Below, one piece after another: positions 44,301 through 53,960 of a stretch of 64,000 nt of DNA (the stretch's first letter is position 1; each line of letters begins with the position of its first letter). The translations under genes were made by a program, and so were the position numbers. The notes beneath the pieces are model-generated. The model was not told where the DNA came from, did not search any database, and was given only the letters and a program-made list of their open reading frames with translations. Source of the DNA: Megalobrama amblycephala. Its lineage: Eukaryota; Chordata; Actinopteri; Cypriniformes; Xenocyprididae. The stretch spans positions 21,459,414-21,523,413 of the forward strand of contig NC_063052.1 in the NCBI RefSeq assembly GCF_018812025.1, in the 5' to 3' direction.

Positions 44301-45359
44301 TTTGGCCGTTGTCATGGCTGACAGGCGAGAGTCTAAAGAGAAACGTGTGCGCTTGTTGACGAATGGGAGGTCCGGTGCGTTTTCCTTGAGAGCATTGAAC
44401 ACGTTATGGTTGATGGCTGAGTTGTCAGCCCACAGTGCGAGGACAGTGTCTGTTATTGTTAAGCCATTCAGCTGCGGGTCTGGTGTGACTTTGGGGCAGA
44501 AGGAGTCAGAGTCTGTGGTGAGCTGAAGGGTGCAGAGGAGCGAACTTGAACTTTGCCCTGGTGCTGAGACGGGGTTCCCGCGGCTAGCTGTGGGGTTTCC
44601 CGTGACCTCTGTGACCTGACAGTCTGGCTCAGATGACCTGGGTGACTGGAAAGGCCGCGGTTCTCGTACTTGAGCCCAAATTTTCAGCTGTCTGAAGTCC
44701 AATAGGGGCTCAAAGCGATCTAGCAAGTCTTTGCCAATGAGCAGGGGAAACGTGTCCATCGGTGAGATGTATACGGGGTGCACCAAACTCATTGGACCGA
44801 TGGTTAGATGAATGGGAGCTATTTGTTCAAGTTGGATCTCAGTTTGGCTGTATGACTGCACATTTAGCTCACATTTTTGTGATTTGAGAGTTCGATTTTG
44901 TTTCTTTGCTTCATGTCTGAGTCTTTCAAAAAGGTTAGTTGACATCAAAGTTAGGTCTGCTCCCGTGTCTACAAGGGCCTCAATCCTCACATCATTTTCC
45001 ACAGTGATGGCTATGTACAGCTTTCGGGCCACCCCCTTTTCGATAAGGTTTCCCAGGAGTCTTGGTACCGGGGCTTGGGTGCTGACCGATAAGCAAGTGG
45101 GGCTGGTGTCATGTGGTTCGTTTGGGAGGCAGACAACCAAAACGGCACTTTCTGGTACCGTGGCGTCCTGGTCGTCGGTGGGTTGATGTGAGCTGGTTTG
45201 CTCGGAGTGTGCGGTTGTTGGCTGAGGTGACTGTGTGATGAGGTCACTCTGTGATGTACTAACTGACTGTGTGGTAAGTCTCTGGTCAACTGTGAGTTGG
45301 GTGTGAGGTTGTGTTAAAGGGCTGTCAGGGCAGACGCTAGGGGCAGACCTTGCTTCTAG
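41235..45359 (-). CDS. pol: Pol: protease, protease-like repeat, RT, RNase H tether and RNase H
   Basis: The frame is continuous with gag across one TGA and open for 73 codons before residue 1 (45140), used here for numbering. Protease DTGA is at 58-61, with an LLIGKDLL flap-end motif at 133-140. A second protease-like copy follows, with DNSA at 239-242 and IGADLL at 310-315. RT spans about 600-800 with LDVASGFW and YVDD (754-757). A first RNase H-like segment (about 880-1010) has lost its acidic residues. A second, intact RNase H has D1064, E1104, D1128 and D1199. The frame ends at 41235 in residues unrelated to integrase. A start is not assigned: expression is expected by stop readthrough from gag. 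Confidence 0.88.
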   Translation of the reverse strand, partial: LEARSAPSVCPDSPLTQPHTQLTVDQRLTTQSVSTSQSDLITQSPQPTTAHSEQTSSHQPTDDQDATVPESAVLVVCLPNEPHDTSPTCLSVSTQAPVPRLLGNLIEKGVARKLYIAITVENDVRIEALVDTGADLTLMSTNLFERLRHEAKKQNRTLKSQKCELNVQSYSQTEIQLEQIAPIHLTIGPMSLVHPVYISPMDTFPLLIGKDLLDRFEPLLDFRQLKIWAQVREPRPFQSPRSSEPDCQVTEVTGNPTASRGNPVSAPGQSSSSLLCTLQLTTDSDSFCPKVTPDPQLNGLTITDTVLALWADNSAINHNVFNALKENAPDLPFVNKRTRFSLDSRLSAMTTAKGVCALNLKWNGRVLTHYFLVLPDLTHDVYIGADLLIRLKAHVDMVNEVVWAPMTVQPPVVPVDLENLVSGQTIPEVCFLVNEQETVVPAYTKGVAIRLNMRQGQNLNNTLGFFQISPESVELGLTLEATPLTEVSSRVIYILLNNCMATPIRIPKAYRLGWLVSHDFHDFELTLPVIGSIPAAMIPEGSPDNTVLTAPFKTISITAIMPVPTEQVCRTELIKDQHLAVYTVSSQPACETQENTAPLTASLTADTTTEEPFPGFESQVQQILKDADALKYEADRQKLRQVLYKFKASFAKDSLDCGLTNLHTVRIPTRPNAPPTFVRQYKIPIASHEPVQEIIRSMEEKGVIRPCNSTYSAPIWPVLKPNGKWRPTIDYRKLNQQVPLSRWPMTQLEQELPQIKGATIFSTLDVASGFWTIPVHPADQHKLAFTFGNRQYTFTRCPFGYANSPAEFNIFLNKACPDARMRGNLIYVDDVLMKSMTVADHLIEIDHVLTQLTTAGAKIALHKGQWCRTKVNYVGLLVGSQGIEPQSSRIQAIQTIKPPTNISELRSFLGVCNYSRQFIENYSDIARPLTTLLKKDCPFVWTDAQTSAMNELKRHLCTAPCLAYPDPKKEFYLEAGFSKNCLSAGLYQRYDQDKRVVAYASKTLLPPECKYSDCEKALLCTVWAIQRFSNYIGAQKVIIETCHQPVTFLNSQRIRDGVVTNSRIATWLMALQGRNVEARYAQNHKSALGNGLAACQNCSDDTPASTPEMEIPQNQQPTCHRYFEENACQGMPTAYVDGCSYNHEGILKAGAGVLWLNDQPCPPQHFNLGPQSSQYAEVAAILITLQIALAHNIKELLICTDSNYARLSFTCHLPGWKLNGFKTANNKPVKHQHLFQACDDITTTHNMIVYWKKVKGHSKLPGRDKDLNDQTDALAKTGALRGNLWSPPTQTPTPAVAAVTRSQRTAPVLAPTPQPLSLAPQISNNDIADLQASDSAIHTIKNLLSNPSCPRSRSPTSTTTPASNDYTTSSTCCM
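41334..41340 (-). promoter_or_regulatory. In-frame A_AAA_AAC heptamer at the pol frame offset
   Basis: In the RT-RNase H frame the codons read ATA AAA AAC, giving the classical slippery arrangement X_XXY_YYZ. The -1 frame is open from here into integrase. A hairpin with stem CGAAGT/ACTTCG lies about 30 nt downstream, further than the usual 5-9 nt spacer. The A6 run would also be a natural place for an indel. Confidence 0.55.
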
Positions 45360-45362
45360 TCA
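45356..45362 (-). promoter_or_regulatory. Gag terminator TGA in a CTAG readthrough context
   Basis: Minus-strand sequence TTA TGA CTA GAA. The codon after the stop is CTA followed by G, the UGA CUA G context known to favour stop-codon readthrough. The frame beyond is the pol frame and has no stop until 41235. Same-frame gag and pol separated by one stop is the arrangement used by gamma- and epsilon-retroviruses. Confidence 0.8.
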
Positions 45363-47258
45363 TAAGGAGTCTGACTTGTCCTTCTTGTCTTCCTTTTTGG
45401 GCTTTTTCTGGATCAGTTCTTTCAGAACTTTCAGAATCTCTGCAGACTCGGACATAACTGCGTGGCTCGGCTCCTGTGAGGGCTCGGACTTGGACTTGTT
45501 TGATGCATGTCGAGAGGCCTTCTGTCTTTGGCGATTGGGGCTTGAGGCTCTATCCGATGAAGGCCTGCCATTTCTGGGTCGCCGGCTGGTCTCCCATGTG
45601 GAACCGCCCCTTTGGTTGCTGGCTGGATGTGGCTTGTCCCAGAATCTTTCAGAGTGTCTGCTCTGGTGCTTGGGATGGGCGCCCTCGTGGTGAGGCTGCC
45701 CTCTGCTGGCTGGGAACTGCCGTGCCTCTCGGTTGAACGGTCTGTCACTGTGTTGTGTGTGTGCACCCTCTAGGGCCAGTTCTGGGCAGTGTTCAGAGAC
45801 CGGGTAGATGGTTGGATTTTTAACAGTCTTTTCAGATATGGCCCTTTGCTTGGAATAAGCTTTGTGGGCTAAATCTCGCAGCTGTTGAATAGACATACTT
45901 CGTGGGCAGGCCAGGACTCCCAGATGATGACTTACTGCAGTGTGCAGGTTTCTAAGAAACAAAGTCTTAAAGTTGAAATCTTCCTCCATTCCTGGCTCGT
46001 TGCGTGCTCCGAAGTAGGCCTTTCGTATACGGTTGTAATATGCTTGTGGAGTTTCCAGTCGGCCCTGTTTAAGATCCATGGCCGCGAGGAGCCCTTGGTC
46101 CGATTCAGGGTCAGAAAACTCTTTGATCAGAGCCTGTCGCAGCAGCTGGTAGTCTGATTTGACAGCTTCTGGCTGCCGATCCAGGAAGCTGCGCACGTCA
46201 CGGCTGGACGTGATGCGGAGTAGATACAACTTGTCCCATGCACTCACGTTGGCCACATTTTGCAACAGGAAGTCAATGTCTTGCAAATACGCGTGCACGT
46301 CGACACCCCCTGCTGGGTTTGGAGTGAAAGTGGGGATATTCTTTGCTAGCCTGTCCAGCTCTTTGGGAATCACGCCATAGCTCGCAGCGCGGCTTTTCTG
46401 GGGTGGCTCCCATCCCTTTGCTCCTGACCATGGTTCTTGGAGGCTGGACGTTTTTGGCAGTGGGCTTTCACCCCCCTCGCGAACTAGGGACTCTTGACTG
46501 GGGCACTTAGGTCCAGTGGCTAGAGGGAGCTGCATGGCATGCGAGTCTCCTCCCAATTCGCTTTGCAGTTTATAGGAATGCTTTAGTTCTCGGTGCACAG
46601 TGTCCAATTCATCTCTAAGATAGTCTCTTTGCTGTTTCAGAGCAGTGATCTCACTTCGGGCCTGTTTAAGGTGATTTTCACAGGCCCGGGCTTTAGCATC
46701 TCTTTCTTTCAGTTCAATCTCTGCTCTTGCTAGGAGAGCTTCACCTTGCTGGAGTTTTCCAGTTAGTTCCTCTATGGATTGCTTCTCCATCTGCTCTCTG
46801 CGCCCCGTCTCCAAGTGGAGCTCTTCGAGGGCCTTTTGGAGTCTCTCGACTTCCTCCTGTAGCTCAGGATCAGATTCCTCCGCTGTCCTACGCTGATCTG
46901 GGGTCTCGAGGAGTAGCTGATCAAGACGATGTTGGGTCTGAGCCTGGTTCCTCCGGGCTTCCTCAGCCTGGAGCTTGAGCGCCGCGACTTCCTGCTCCAG
47001 AAGTGCGTTGCTCCTTTCATTGAGCCTTGCCTGGGCGATGAGGTTGTGGGCGAGGCCTCCGATGAGTCTTGCCCATTCTTTGTGACTGTAGCTCTGCATC
47101 GGATCGTGGGCCATCAGTCGATTCAAGTCCCCGTCCAGCTGCTCGCGGCTCAGGTGCTGGAGGTCGCCGGCGGCATTGGGCAGGAACGGGTTGGTCATGA
47201 CGCCCAGCCAGGTCTCGAGATGGTCCCAGTGGGTGTCAGGGCTGGATGCTCGTGACAT
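45360..47258 (-). CDS. gag: Gag structural protein
   Basis: 632 residues. The N-terminal 75 residues are followed by a long predicted coiled coil (about 80-235, rich in E/K/Q/L heptads). A capsid-like helical region lies about 300-470, with LDRQPEAVKSDYQLLRQAL and an IQQLRDLAHKAYSKQ end. The basic, His/Arg/Ser-rich C-terminal third (about 480-632) ends KKPKKEDKKDKSDSL. I see no CCHC zinc knuckle, so RNA binding would rest on the basic tail. The start ATG at 47258 is the first in frame. Gag would assemble the particle. The frame is intact. Confidence 0.8.
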   Translation of the reverse strand: MSRASSPDTHWDHLETWLGVMTNPFLPNAAGDLQHLSREQLDGDLNRLMAHDPMQSYSHKEWARLIGGLAHNLIAQARLNERSNALLEQEVAALKLQAEEARRNQAQTQHRLDQLLLETPDQRRTAEESDPELQEEVERLQKALEELHLETGRREQMEKQSIEELTGKLQQGEALLARAEIELKERDAKARACENHLKQARSEITALKQQRDYLRDELDTVHRELKHSYKLQSELGGDSHAMQLPLATGPKCPSQESLVREGGESPLPKTSSLQEPWSGAKGWEPPQKSRAASYGVIPKELDRLAKNIPTFTPNPAGGVDVHAYLQDIDFLLQNVANVSAWDKLYLLRITSSRDVRSFLDRQPEAVKSDYQLLRQALIKEFSDPESDQGLLAAMDLKQGRLETPQAYYNRIRKAYFGARNEPGMEEDFNFKTLFLRNLHTAVSHHLGVLACPRSMSIQQLRDLAHKAYSKQRAISEKTVKNPTIYPVSEHCPELALEGAHTQHSDRPFNREARQFPASRGQPHHEGAHPKHQSRHSERFWDKPHPASNQRGGSTWETSRRPRNGRPSSDRASSPNRQRQKASRHASNKSKSEPSQEPSHAVMSESAEILKVLKELIQKKPKKEDKKDKSDSL

Positions 47259-50200
47259 AGTGGCTTCTACTGTTGACGAGAGAAAGACAGCACAACAAAG
47301 ACAAGAACCAATGCAAGCTTGCGCAGGGACTAACGGTTACGTAATACGTAATTAGATAATTCTTTCGTGTGGTTCCAGTTAACTGGTGCAGACAGTTAAT
47401 GGAAGGTAGGTTAGACACTTAATTGTCGAACCAAGGATGACCCCGTAGGTCAATTCGTGTGAGTGAGTGCCGGATTGAAATATAAATTTTGACAGGCGGG
47501 GCTTTGCAAGTCCTCTAATGACTCTGGCTGCTCGGCCGTCTTATCTATTATTCAGCTTCCGTGGTGGCTCTCACAGGTTCTGCTTCTACGTGAACTGAAA
47601 AAAACAAACACAGCAGAAAGGCAAACAGAACAGAATGGGATGGATGCAATTAAATGAGAAAATAAAGCAGACAACAAATAGAAAGGAATAGACGTAGAAT
47701 AGCAATAAAATAAAAACGTGAAGGGCTAAAGGGGAGAAATTAAGCTTAAACTTCCTATCGCCTCTGGGATTATGACGGGGCCAGGCGAGGGCGCTGTTGC
47801 GTCATAAAACTGAGAGGGAGGGTATGGCTTAAGAGTAAAAGCGTTGGCCAGAACCTAAAGGAATGAAAGATATGTAATATTTTGTAGTTTTCACTAAGGG
47901 AAGGGACTGTACGTTGTTACTCTAGGCCTGGGGTGAATTGCGAGTGCCCAGATGAGAACTCAGTGACGGGGCAGCCTCTCCTAGACGTTCCCACACCCGA
48001 CTGCGGTGTCCGCGGACGTCCTGCCCTCCTTGCACCACGACGCAGCCTCTCAAACAGTGACCTTCAGCACAATTGCGTTTTCAGGCGAGGTATTAACGCC
48101 GACGGCCAGGTTGGCAGGTCAAAATTGAATTTTTCCCAACCCCTGAGTCTGACCCCGCAGGCAGTTACTCAAAGGGCGGTTCTGTCGAGCAGAAACAGGG
48201 AAATTAAACAAAATTGCCTTGGGTTCCAACTGGACTCGTCGCCTCCCTGCACCTGACACACCCAACCTGCTAATGTCTCTGCGTGCTGCCCGTGGTGTGA
48301 GGCCAGAAACGTCCTGCGATTCACGCACAGGCACGTGTCAGATTCGCCAGGCCAGGCAACTCCACTTCACTGGAACCCACTGGAACAACCGTCAACTCAC
48401 CACCGGGTGCTAGAGGGCCTTGTCTGCAAGTACACAAACAGTCAAGTAAACACAACTTAATTGTACATTCAAATCTCAATTTAAATCTTGTTTAAACTAA
48501 ATTTAAATAATCAAGTGTGTAGGATAACAGAATAGGGGTCTTAAATGAGCTGGAAGCCGGACAAAAGGCGAAATAAAACAAAACAATTCAGATGCACTTG
48601 ATTCAAATTTGAATTAAAGCCTGTTCAATTAAATTTAAACCAGTGCATAGAAATAGAATGGGAAAGGAGAGAGAAAAGAAAAACACAATTCAGAGGCACT
48701 TGATTCAAACTTGAATTGAACTCTTGTTCAATTAAATTGAAATAAATGCACAGAAGAACAGCATGGGGCAAAGAGAGGAGAAAGCCTTCCCTATTTGTGA
48801 ATTCCCTAAAGGGAGTGCTTCTTGGTAAGCAGAATGCCAACTGATTGACACTACTTAATCTTAAATTACAATTGAATGTTGTTCAATTAAATTTAAAAAT
48901 AAGTGTATGAAATAAGGGAGGCTTGGGTGTGTGTGTGTATGTTATTGCCAGCCAATAACATACAGGACACAGGACTAAGAGTGAATAGAATACAGCATTA
49001 AGTAATACAAGGGAAAGAATTTCCGAAGTAAATAAAGCAAAATAAATAACAAAACAAACAAAAAAAACAAAAAAAACAATTACTAATAAAATAAAATAAA
49101 ATAATAACTCAAGAGAAAGAGAGGGAGAAGAACAAACAAAACTGAGTTAAACCAAAGGAGTAGAATGGAGTAACATAAAATAAAAATAGAATAGAATAGA
49201 ATAGAATAAATCTGTGACCAAAGGAACCAAGGAGAGGAAAGGACACACAGATGGCAGGGAATTGACTTCCGGATCCGTCCACAAGGGGGAGCACTTCCAG
49301 GAAGTGAATTCTCTGGTTGGAAGGGCAACTTAATCTAAATTAAAAATTTAAAACGTGTTTAAACCAAATTTAAATAAGTAAACCACCTTCCAAAAACGAT
49401 TGAAAAGCATAACCATCAACAAACAGTTGTAACAGCAACGTTGAAGTAGTCACGGGGGAATTTGGAGACAATTCAGTTCAAAGTACGGAGAGCAGCTTTA
49501 ACTCAGAACGTCCACACGGTGGCGTTACTGAGTCCACACAACAATGAAGTAGGGAGGGGTGCCCCACCTGGACAGACTGCCCTCTGGCGTCTGGTCAGCG
49601 TTACTGCATCCACCTCCGTGATATTTTTAAATTAGCGTTTCAGCTGATCTAACTGCACATATCACATATACAAACTCTTTTTAGAATCTCGGCGGATTCT
49701 TCTGTGCCAGTTCACTGGACTGATGCAACTTTTTATCACAAGTATACAACTTTGGAAACTCGGGGTTTAGTGGCCCCCTGTTTGCGCAAATTTTAATGCA
49801 CAACAATGTAACTGCAGGATAATTCGCTGCTGTTATTAGTCACGCTGGATCAGGGCGTTTTTCGACTAGCTCTAACTTTACAAGTCAAATCGGATAAAGC
49901 AGGTAAACTGTTTTCAGATTAGACTTGTATTTGGTAACGTATTTTGGGTAGCTAGTCCAATTAGTTACCAAGGGAGCGAGACGCTATTTTTGAATCATTG
50001 GACGACACAAATAATTCAATTAAAATAGCGGCAGATAAGGCCTTTTGCAGAGATTAAATAGGAAACTCGCTACAAAATCTCGTTTCAGAACACGCTTAAT
50101 GACGATCAATTCGTTTCATTCAAGCGGAAATTAATATTAAAACTGTATTGCAAAAGACTGTCGCCCTTTTGCATACAAGTCTGAATATTAATGAACTGCA

Positions 50201-50370
50201 GTTTCACGGTCACCCAAAGCTAGGCCTGCAGTGTTTTTAGACACAACAGCAGCTTGTTAACGGTGTAGAGTGAGGACTCGTGCGTCTCCTCACTGAATAA
50301 AGCGCGCATGTACATTAAATCACACACAAATTCTTCTACCTTGCTTTTTACCAAAAACCAAGTTTAAAAC
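47259..50370 (-). other. Long 5' leader of the retrovirus-like element
   Basis: About 3.1 kb lie between the primer-binding-site candidate and gag. It has no convincing ORF. AT-rich units with TTCAATTAAATTTAAA recur at intervals of about 110-120 bp around 48480-48900 and again at 49330-49375. On the minus strand CGGTG|GTGAGTTG (GT at 48400-48399) is a good candidate for the major splice donor feeding the env acceptor. Confidence 0.55.
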
Positions 50371-50390
50371 GATGCCCGCATTCTCCACCA
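50371..50390 (-). promoter_or_regulatory. Primer binding site candidate
   Basis: The plus strand reads GATGCCCGCATTCTCCACCA, like the 3' end of a tRNA with CCA; on the minus strand it starts TGGTGGAG. It is separated from the 5' LTR by 6 nt (50391-50396), more than usual. I could not assign the tRNA. Confidence 0.7.
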
Positions 50391-50396
50391 AATAAA

Positions 50397-51851
50397 TGTA
50401 GCGATGTACAGTTATTAATCAATTTATGGATGAAATATGAATATCATAATTCAGAAAGCTTTATGACGTTCATATATCGACCCAACGGGGAATTAAACAT
50501 ATATGGTGAATTAACTACAACGAATTATAATCAATCACATATATGATTAGTTCTGGTTTAATAATTATGTGGAAAACTATCAGTTCGTCCACCGAAACGG
50601 AAAATTATCCACAGATTATCACGACAGAAATGTTATTCTCGGGCCGGGAGACTAACTTTCTATCATAGACTCCAAATATAGAGCAAGGACATTAGAATCA
50701 GAACGTTAAAGTGACTCGGTTGTTGCTAAAATGAGCAAGTGAACAAAAAGCATGGATATAATGAGTTTAATATACGAAACGGGTAATACACAGGTTATAC
50801 GGCTAAATGGACACAAGTAAATACAAATACATACAAAGTAGAAGGAGAGGCAGAAACGAAAGAGATGATCAAAGCAGGTCAAATTGCAACCGTTCACCTG
50901 TAAGAGCCAGCAAGGAAACTCAGTATTTAAAATCGTGAAAACGTTATACTTGCATAGGTTAGTCAGGGTGCTTGGAGTTTCGGAGCGCTCGGTTTGATAG
51001 TTGCTCCTTCGTCCGGAGGTTGTTTCGGCGAAGTTTCAAACGAAGGTTTAACTGTTGTAATATGACCGGAAAATAAAGAAGAGAGTCCGTCTTGACGGCA
51101 GGAACTCGTGCAGAAAACTTGTGCCACCAAAAGACGCGTGTCATGGTGTTTTAAAGACAACAGACCAGAACGCCTTCTTGATAACGTCCTCCAATGCTAG
51201 CGTTGCGATTTGGCGGGTTTCCACATTCCTTTGTCCTGTCTCCCGAATAAATTTATGGTATGTTGAATCAGTGCATTTTCTTCATAGTATTATTAAACAT
51301 TGAACGATGCATTTGGCAGAAATGTAACGTACATGAGTGAATAGCTCGGATTCACAGCTTTACGGAGAGATCAAACTCGACAGGTGTCTCTCGTCATATA
51401 AAGAAGATACACTTTACATTCTATTACTATCGTTTAAACATGAAAACTAACCTACTACAGTCAATTCTACGATTCTACACTAGTAACACATACATGCAGC
51501 GAGCACTACAATGGCAGATACATTCATATTTGCAGGTATAATATTTGTGTATACAGTCTTTGTATGTGTGTGTGTGTCTGTGGGTGCGTGCGTGTATTTT
51601 CCTTTTTATGACCGTTTGGAATTCGGGCCTGTCTTTCGAAACCCGATCCGTGGCGTTCGCATCTCCTTTGAAGTCACAGAGGAGAGGTTTGGGACTTATC
51701 GAAATAGTCATAAAAAAAAAAGTCTCGTGATCCATTAGTGTCTGCCGGGCCGGAATCGATGTAAGATTTACAAACCAAAGTTCCGTGAATTGAGGCTTAA
51801 ACACAGTTTATGGTGGGACCTGCTCATCCTTGAGACTGTGCAGACCCTACA
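50397..51851 (-). repeat. 5' LTR (right in the window)
   Basis: 1455 bp, TGTAG...CTACA on the minus strand, almost identical to the left LTR. It should carry the promoter of the element; a convincing TATA box was not settled by eye. Confidence 0.92.
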
Positions 51852-51939
51852 TAACTATGAACTTTCACACTGATCTACATTATTGGTGAAGTGCATTGAA
51901 CTGATGGCCTACATTCATTCAATAAGTTGGCATGTACTT

Positions 51940-52045
51940 GGAAAGATACTTAGGCCCGTTTACACCTGGTATTAAGATGCATTTTGGTCGATCGGATCAC
52001 AAGTGGATGACGCTAAATACAGGTGTAAACGGTGTGTAAAACATT
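51940..52045. mobile_element. MITE fragment (GCCCGTTTACACCTGG)
   Basis: GCCCGTTTACACCTGGTATT at the left and AATACAGGTGTAAACGG at the right form inverted ends about 80 bp apart, typical of a dispersed fish DNA element. Confidence 0.5.
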
Positions 52046-52666
52046 TTAAGCTTGTCCACTTTCGACCACTTCTAGAGGTAGTCGAATATCATTGTGGAAA
52101 TGCTCATTTAGTCGAATGTGTTCGAACAGCCACTAAAGGCCACCTACTCGCCACCTACTAACCTAATGTATAAACATTATGGGAAGCGTGCTAGCCGGAC
52201 AGGATTTAAACTTTGTTGGCTGAAGACCCAAGTTTGGTTTGAAGATGAATAACCACAATGTTTGAACAGTTCAAATCCACCACCTCTAACATGTAGATCA
52301 ACCCTCTCAAGATTTATTTTCAATCATTGATAACTCAAACATAGCTCATCAGTTTTGTTTAATGCAGATATGTGGAGTACATATCTGCATTGGTGCCACA
52401 CTCACACTACCTTCAGGAGCTCCACCAATATACAGCGATCCCATGGGGTTCCTCGTTCACCTTCTCTCCAAGATGTATGCAAGTTTCTTTTACAATCTTT
52501 CTTTCCCATTTGATTAAAAAATTCTTATGGTACTAAATTAAAGTAAGGTATAATTATGTATAATATTTTTGTGTAATATGTAAAAAAAAAAAAAATCTAT
52601 ATTGAAATGTCTTTAACTGAACTGTGAATTTTTATAAAATAAATATCTATATTAAATTTATATATA

Positions 52667-53330
52667 CAAACCCGATTCCAAAAAAGTTGGGACACTGTAC
52701 AAATTGTTAATAAAAAAGGAATGCAATGATTTACAAATCTCATAAACTTATCTTTTATTCACAATAGAATATAGATAACATATCAAATGTTGAAAGTGAG
52801 ACATTTTGAAATGTCATGCCAAATATTGGCTCATTTTGGATTTCATGAGAGCTACACATTCCAAAAAAGTTGGGACAGGTAGCAATAAGAGGCCAGAAAA
52901 GTTAAATGTACATATAAGGAACAGCTGGAGGACCAATTTGCAGCTTATTAGGTCAATTGGCAACATGATTGGGTATAAAAAGAGCCTCTCAGAGTGGCAG
53001 TGTCTCTCAGAAGTCAAGATGGGCAGAGGATCACCAATTCCCCCAATGCTACGGCGAAAGATAGTGGAGCAATATCAGAAAGGAGTTTCTCAGAGAAAAA
53101 TTGCAAAGAGTTTGAAGATATCATCATCTACAGTGTATAATATCATTCAAAGATTCAGAGAATCTGGAACAATCTCTGTGCGTAAGGATCAAGGCCGGAA
53201 AAACATACTGGATGCCCGTGATCTTCGGGCCCTTAGACGGCACTGCATCACATACAGGAATGCTACTGTAATGGAAATCACAACATGGGCTCAGGAATAC
53301 TTCTCTTCGCCTCTCTGTGCTCATAGATAG
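52667..53330 (+). mobile_element. Tc1/mariner-type element, truncated on the right
   Basis: After a TA the left terminus reads CAAACCCGATTCCAAAAAAG, repeated internally near 52857. The transposase frame (below) is cut at about 53330 where DIRS-like sequence begins. Confidence 0.75.
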
Positions 53331-53333
53331 CTT
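53019..53333 (+). pseudogene. Tc1-like transposase, N-terminal DNA-binding part only
   Basis: ATG at 53019 (an upstream in-frame ATG at 52806 lies in the terminal region and is unlikely). MGRGSPIPPMLRRKIVEQY, then GVSQRKIAKSLKISSSTVYN is a paired-type helix-turn-helix of Tc1 transposases, followed by a second HTH start (KNILDARDLRALRRH). The DDE catalytic domain is missing. Without it the protein could at most bind element ends. Confidence 0.8.
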
Positions 53334-53960
53334 TCTTTTCAGAGAGCTCCACTGAAAAGGCTTTTCAGTGGAGTGGTTCCCACCTCAGTAGGGAGCAAGG
53401 ACACTCACGACCCTGCTTCGAGGTGATAACTTTGCTGGCGCTGTGGAGATGGTTCCACAAGCTCAGAGCGAGTCAGGCTTCTATAGCCGTTATTTCCTCA
53501 TCCCCAAGAAGGATGGCGGCCTCAAGCCCATCCTCGATCTCAAGCACCTAATTCGCCCTCTTATGAAACGGACGTTCAGGATGACTACTCTTGGAACACC
53601 TGAATTCAGTGATTTGGAGTGGTGCTCCAATACTTTTGGCAGTATAGTGTATGTCTGAGCCCCTGATTAGGGTAACACCGCCCTTATACTTGGTCCCTCT
53701 AGGCCCTTATTAGTGCTTAAGGCAAGTTATCACACATTCAGACGTTCCTCAATCATAGCACGGCGCGATTGAAATGATTCCCCACCGCGCCTAGTAATGC
53801 AGTACGAGTGAAGTATCGAAAGGGAACGTACTCTGTTACTAACACAACCTCAGTTCTCTGAGATATGGGAACGAGTACTGTATTACAGGCCATGCTATGT
53901 CGCTGCACAACTCAGAGTCATCGCTTCAGTCGAATTAACCTGAGGATCTTACGCCAGAAT
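53334..53960 (+). mobile_element. DIRS-like retroelement fragment (RT start and terminal repeat)
   Basis: 53443-53600 encodes SGFYSRYFLIPKKDGGLKP, then ILDLKHLIRPLMKRTFRM, the entry of a DIRS-type reverse transcriptase. The catalytic YxDD region is deleted. At 53815-53890 the GAAAGGGAACGTACTCTG and GGGAACGAGTACTG words resemble the DIRS-type terminus at 20138-20432. Confidence 0.65.

Larger units (their letters stand above)
36594..51851 (-). mobile_element. Endogenous retrovirus-like element, complete, 15.3 kb
   Basis: Two LTRs (36594-38049 and 50397-51851) flank, in minus-strand order, a primer-binding-site candidate, a 3.1-kb leader, gag, protease-RT-RNase H, integrase, env and a polypurine tract. 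The pol order (PR-RT-RH-IN) is that of Ty3-like elements and retroviruses. LTRs differ at only about five places, so insertion is recent. Departures from one continuous gag-pol frame are a TGA between gag and pol and a -1 offset before integrase. Class is open: env plus a second RNase H suggest a retrovirus-side or intermediate lineage. Confidence 0.9.

Noticed and set aside
44000..44500. dUTPase domain between protease and RT
   Set aside because: Residues about 380-445 (ending YRLGWLV) look like a beta-rich module seen after the protease in many Ty3-like elements; the dUTPase motif set is not complete.
43494..45186. Several plus-strand ORFs of 70-124 codons opposite pol
   Set aside because: Shadows of the intact pol frame.
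50371..50390. A tRNA gene at the CCACCA sequence
   Set aside because: No cloverleaf upstream; its position next to the LTR marks it as a primer-binding-site complement.
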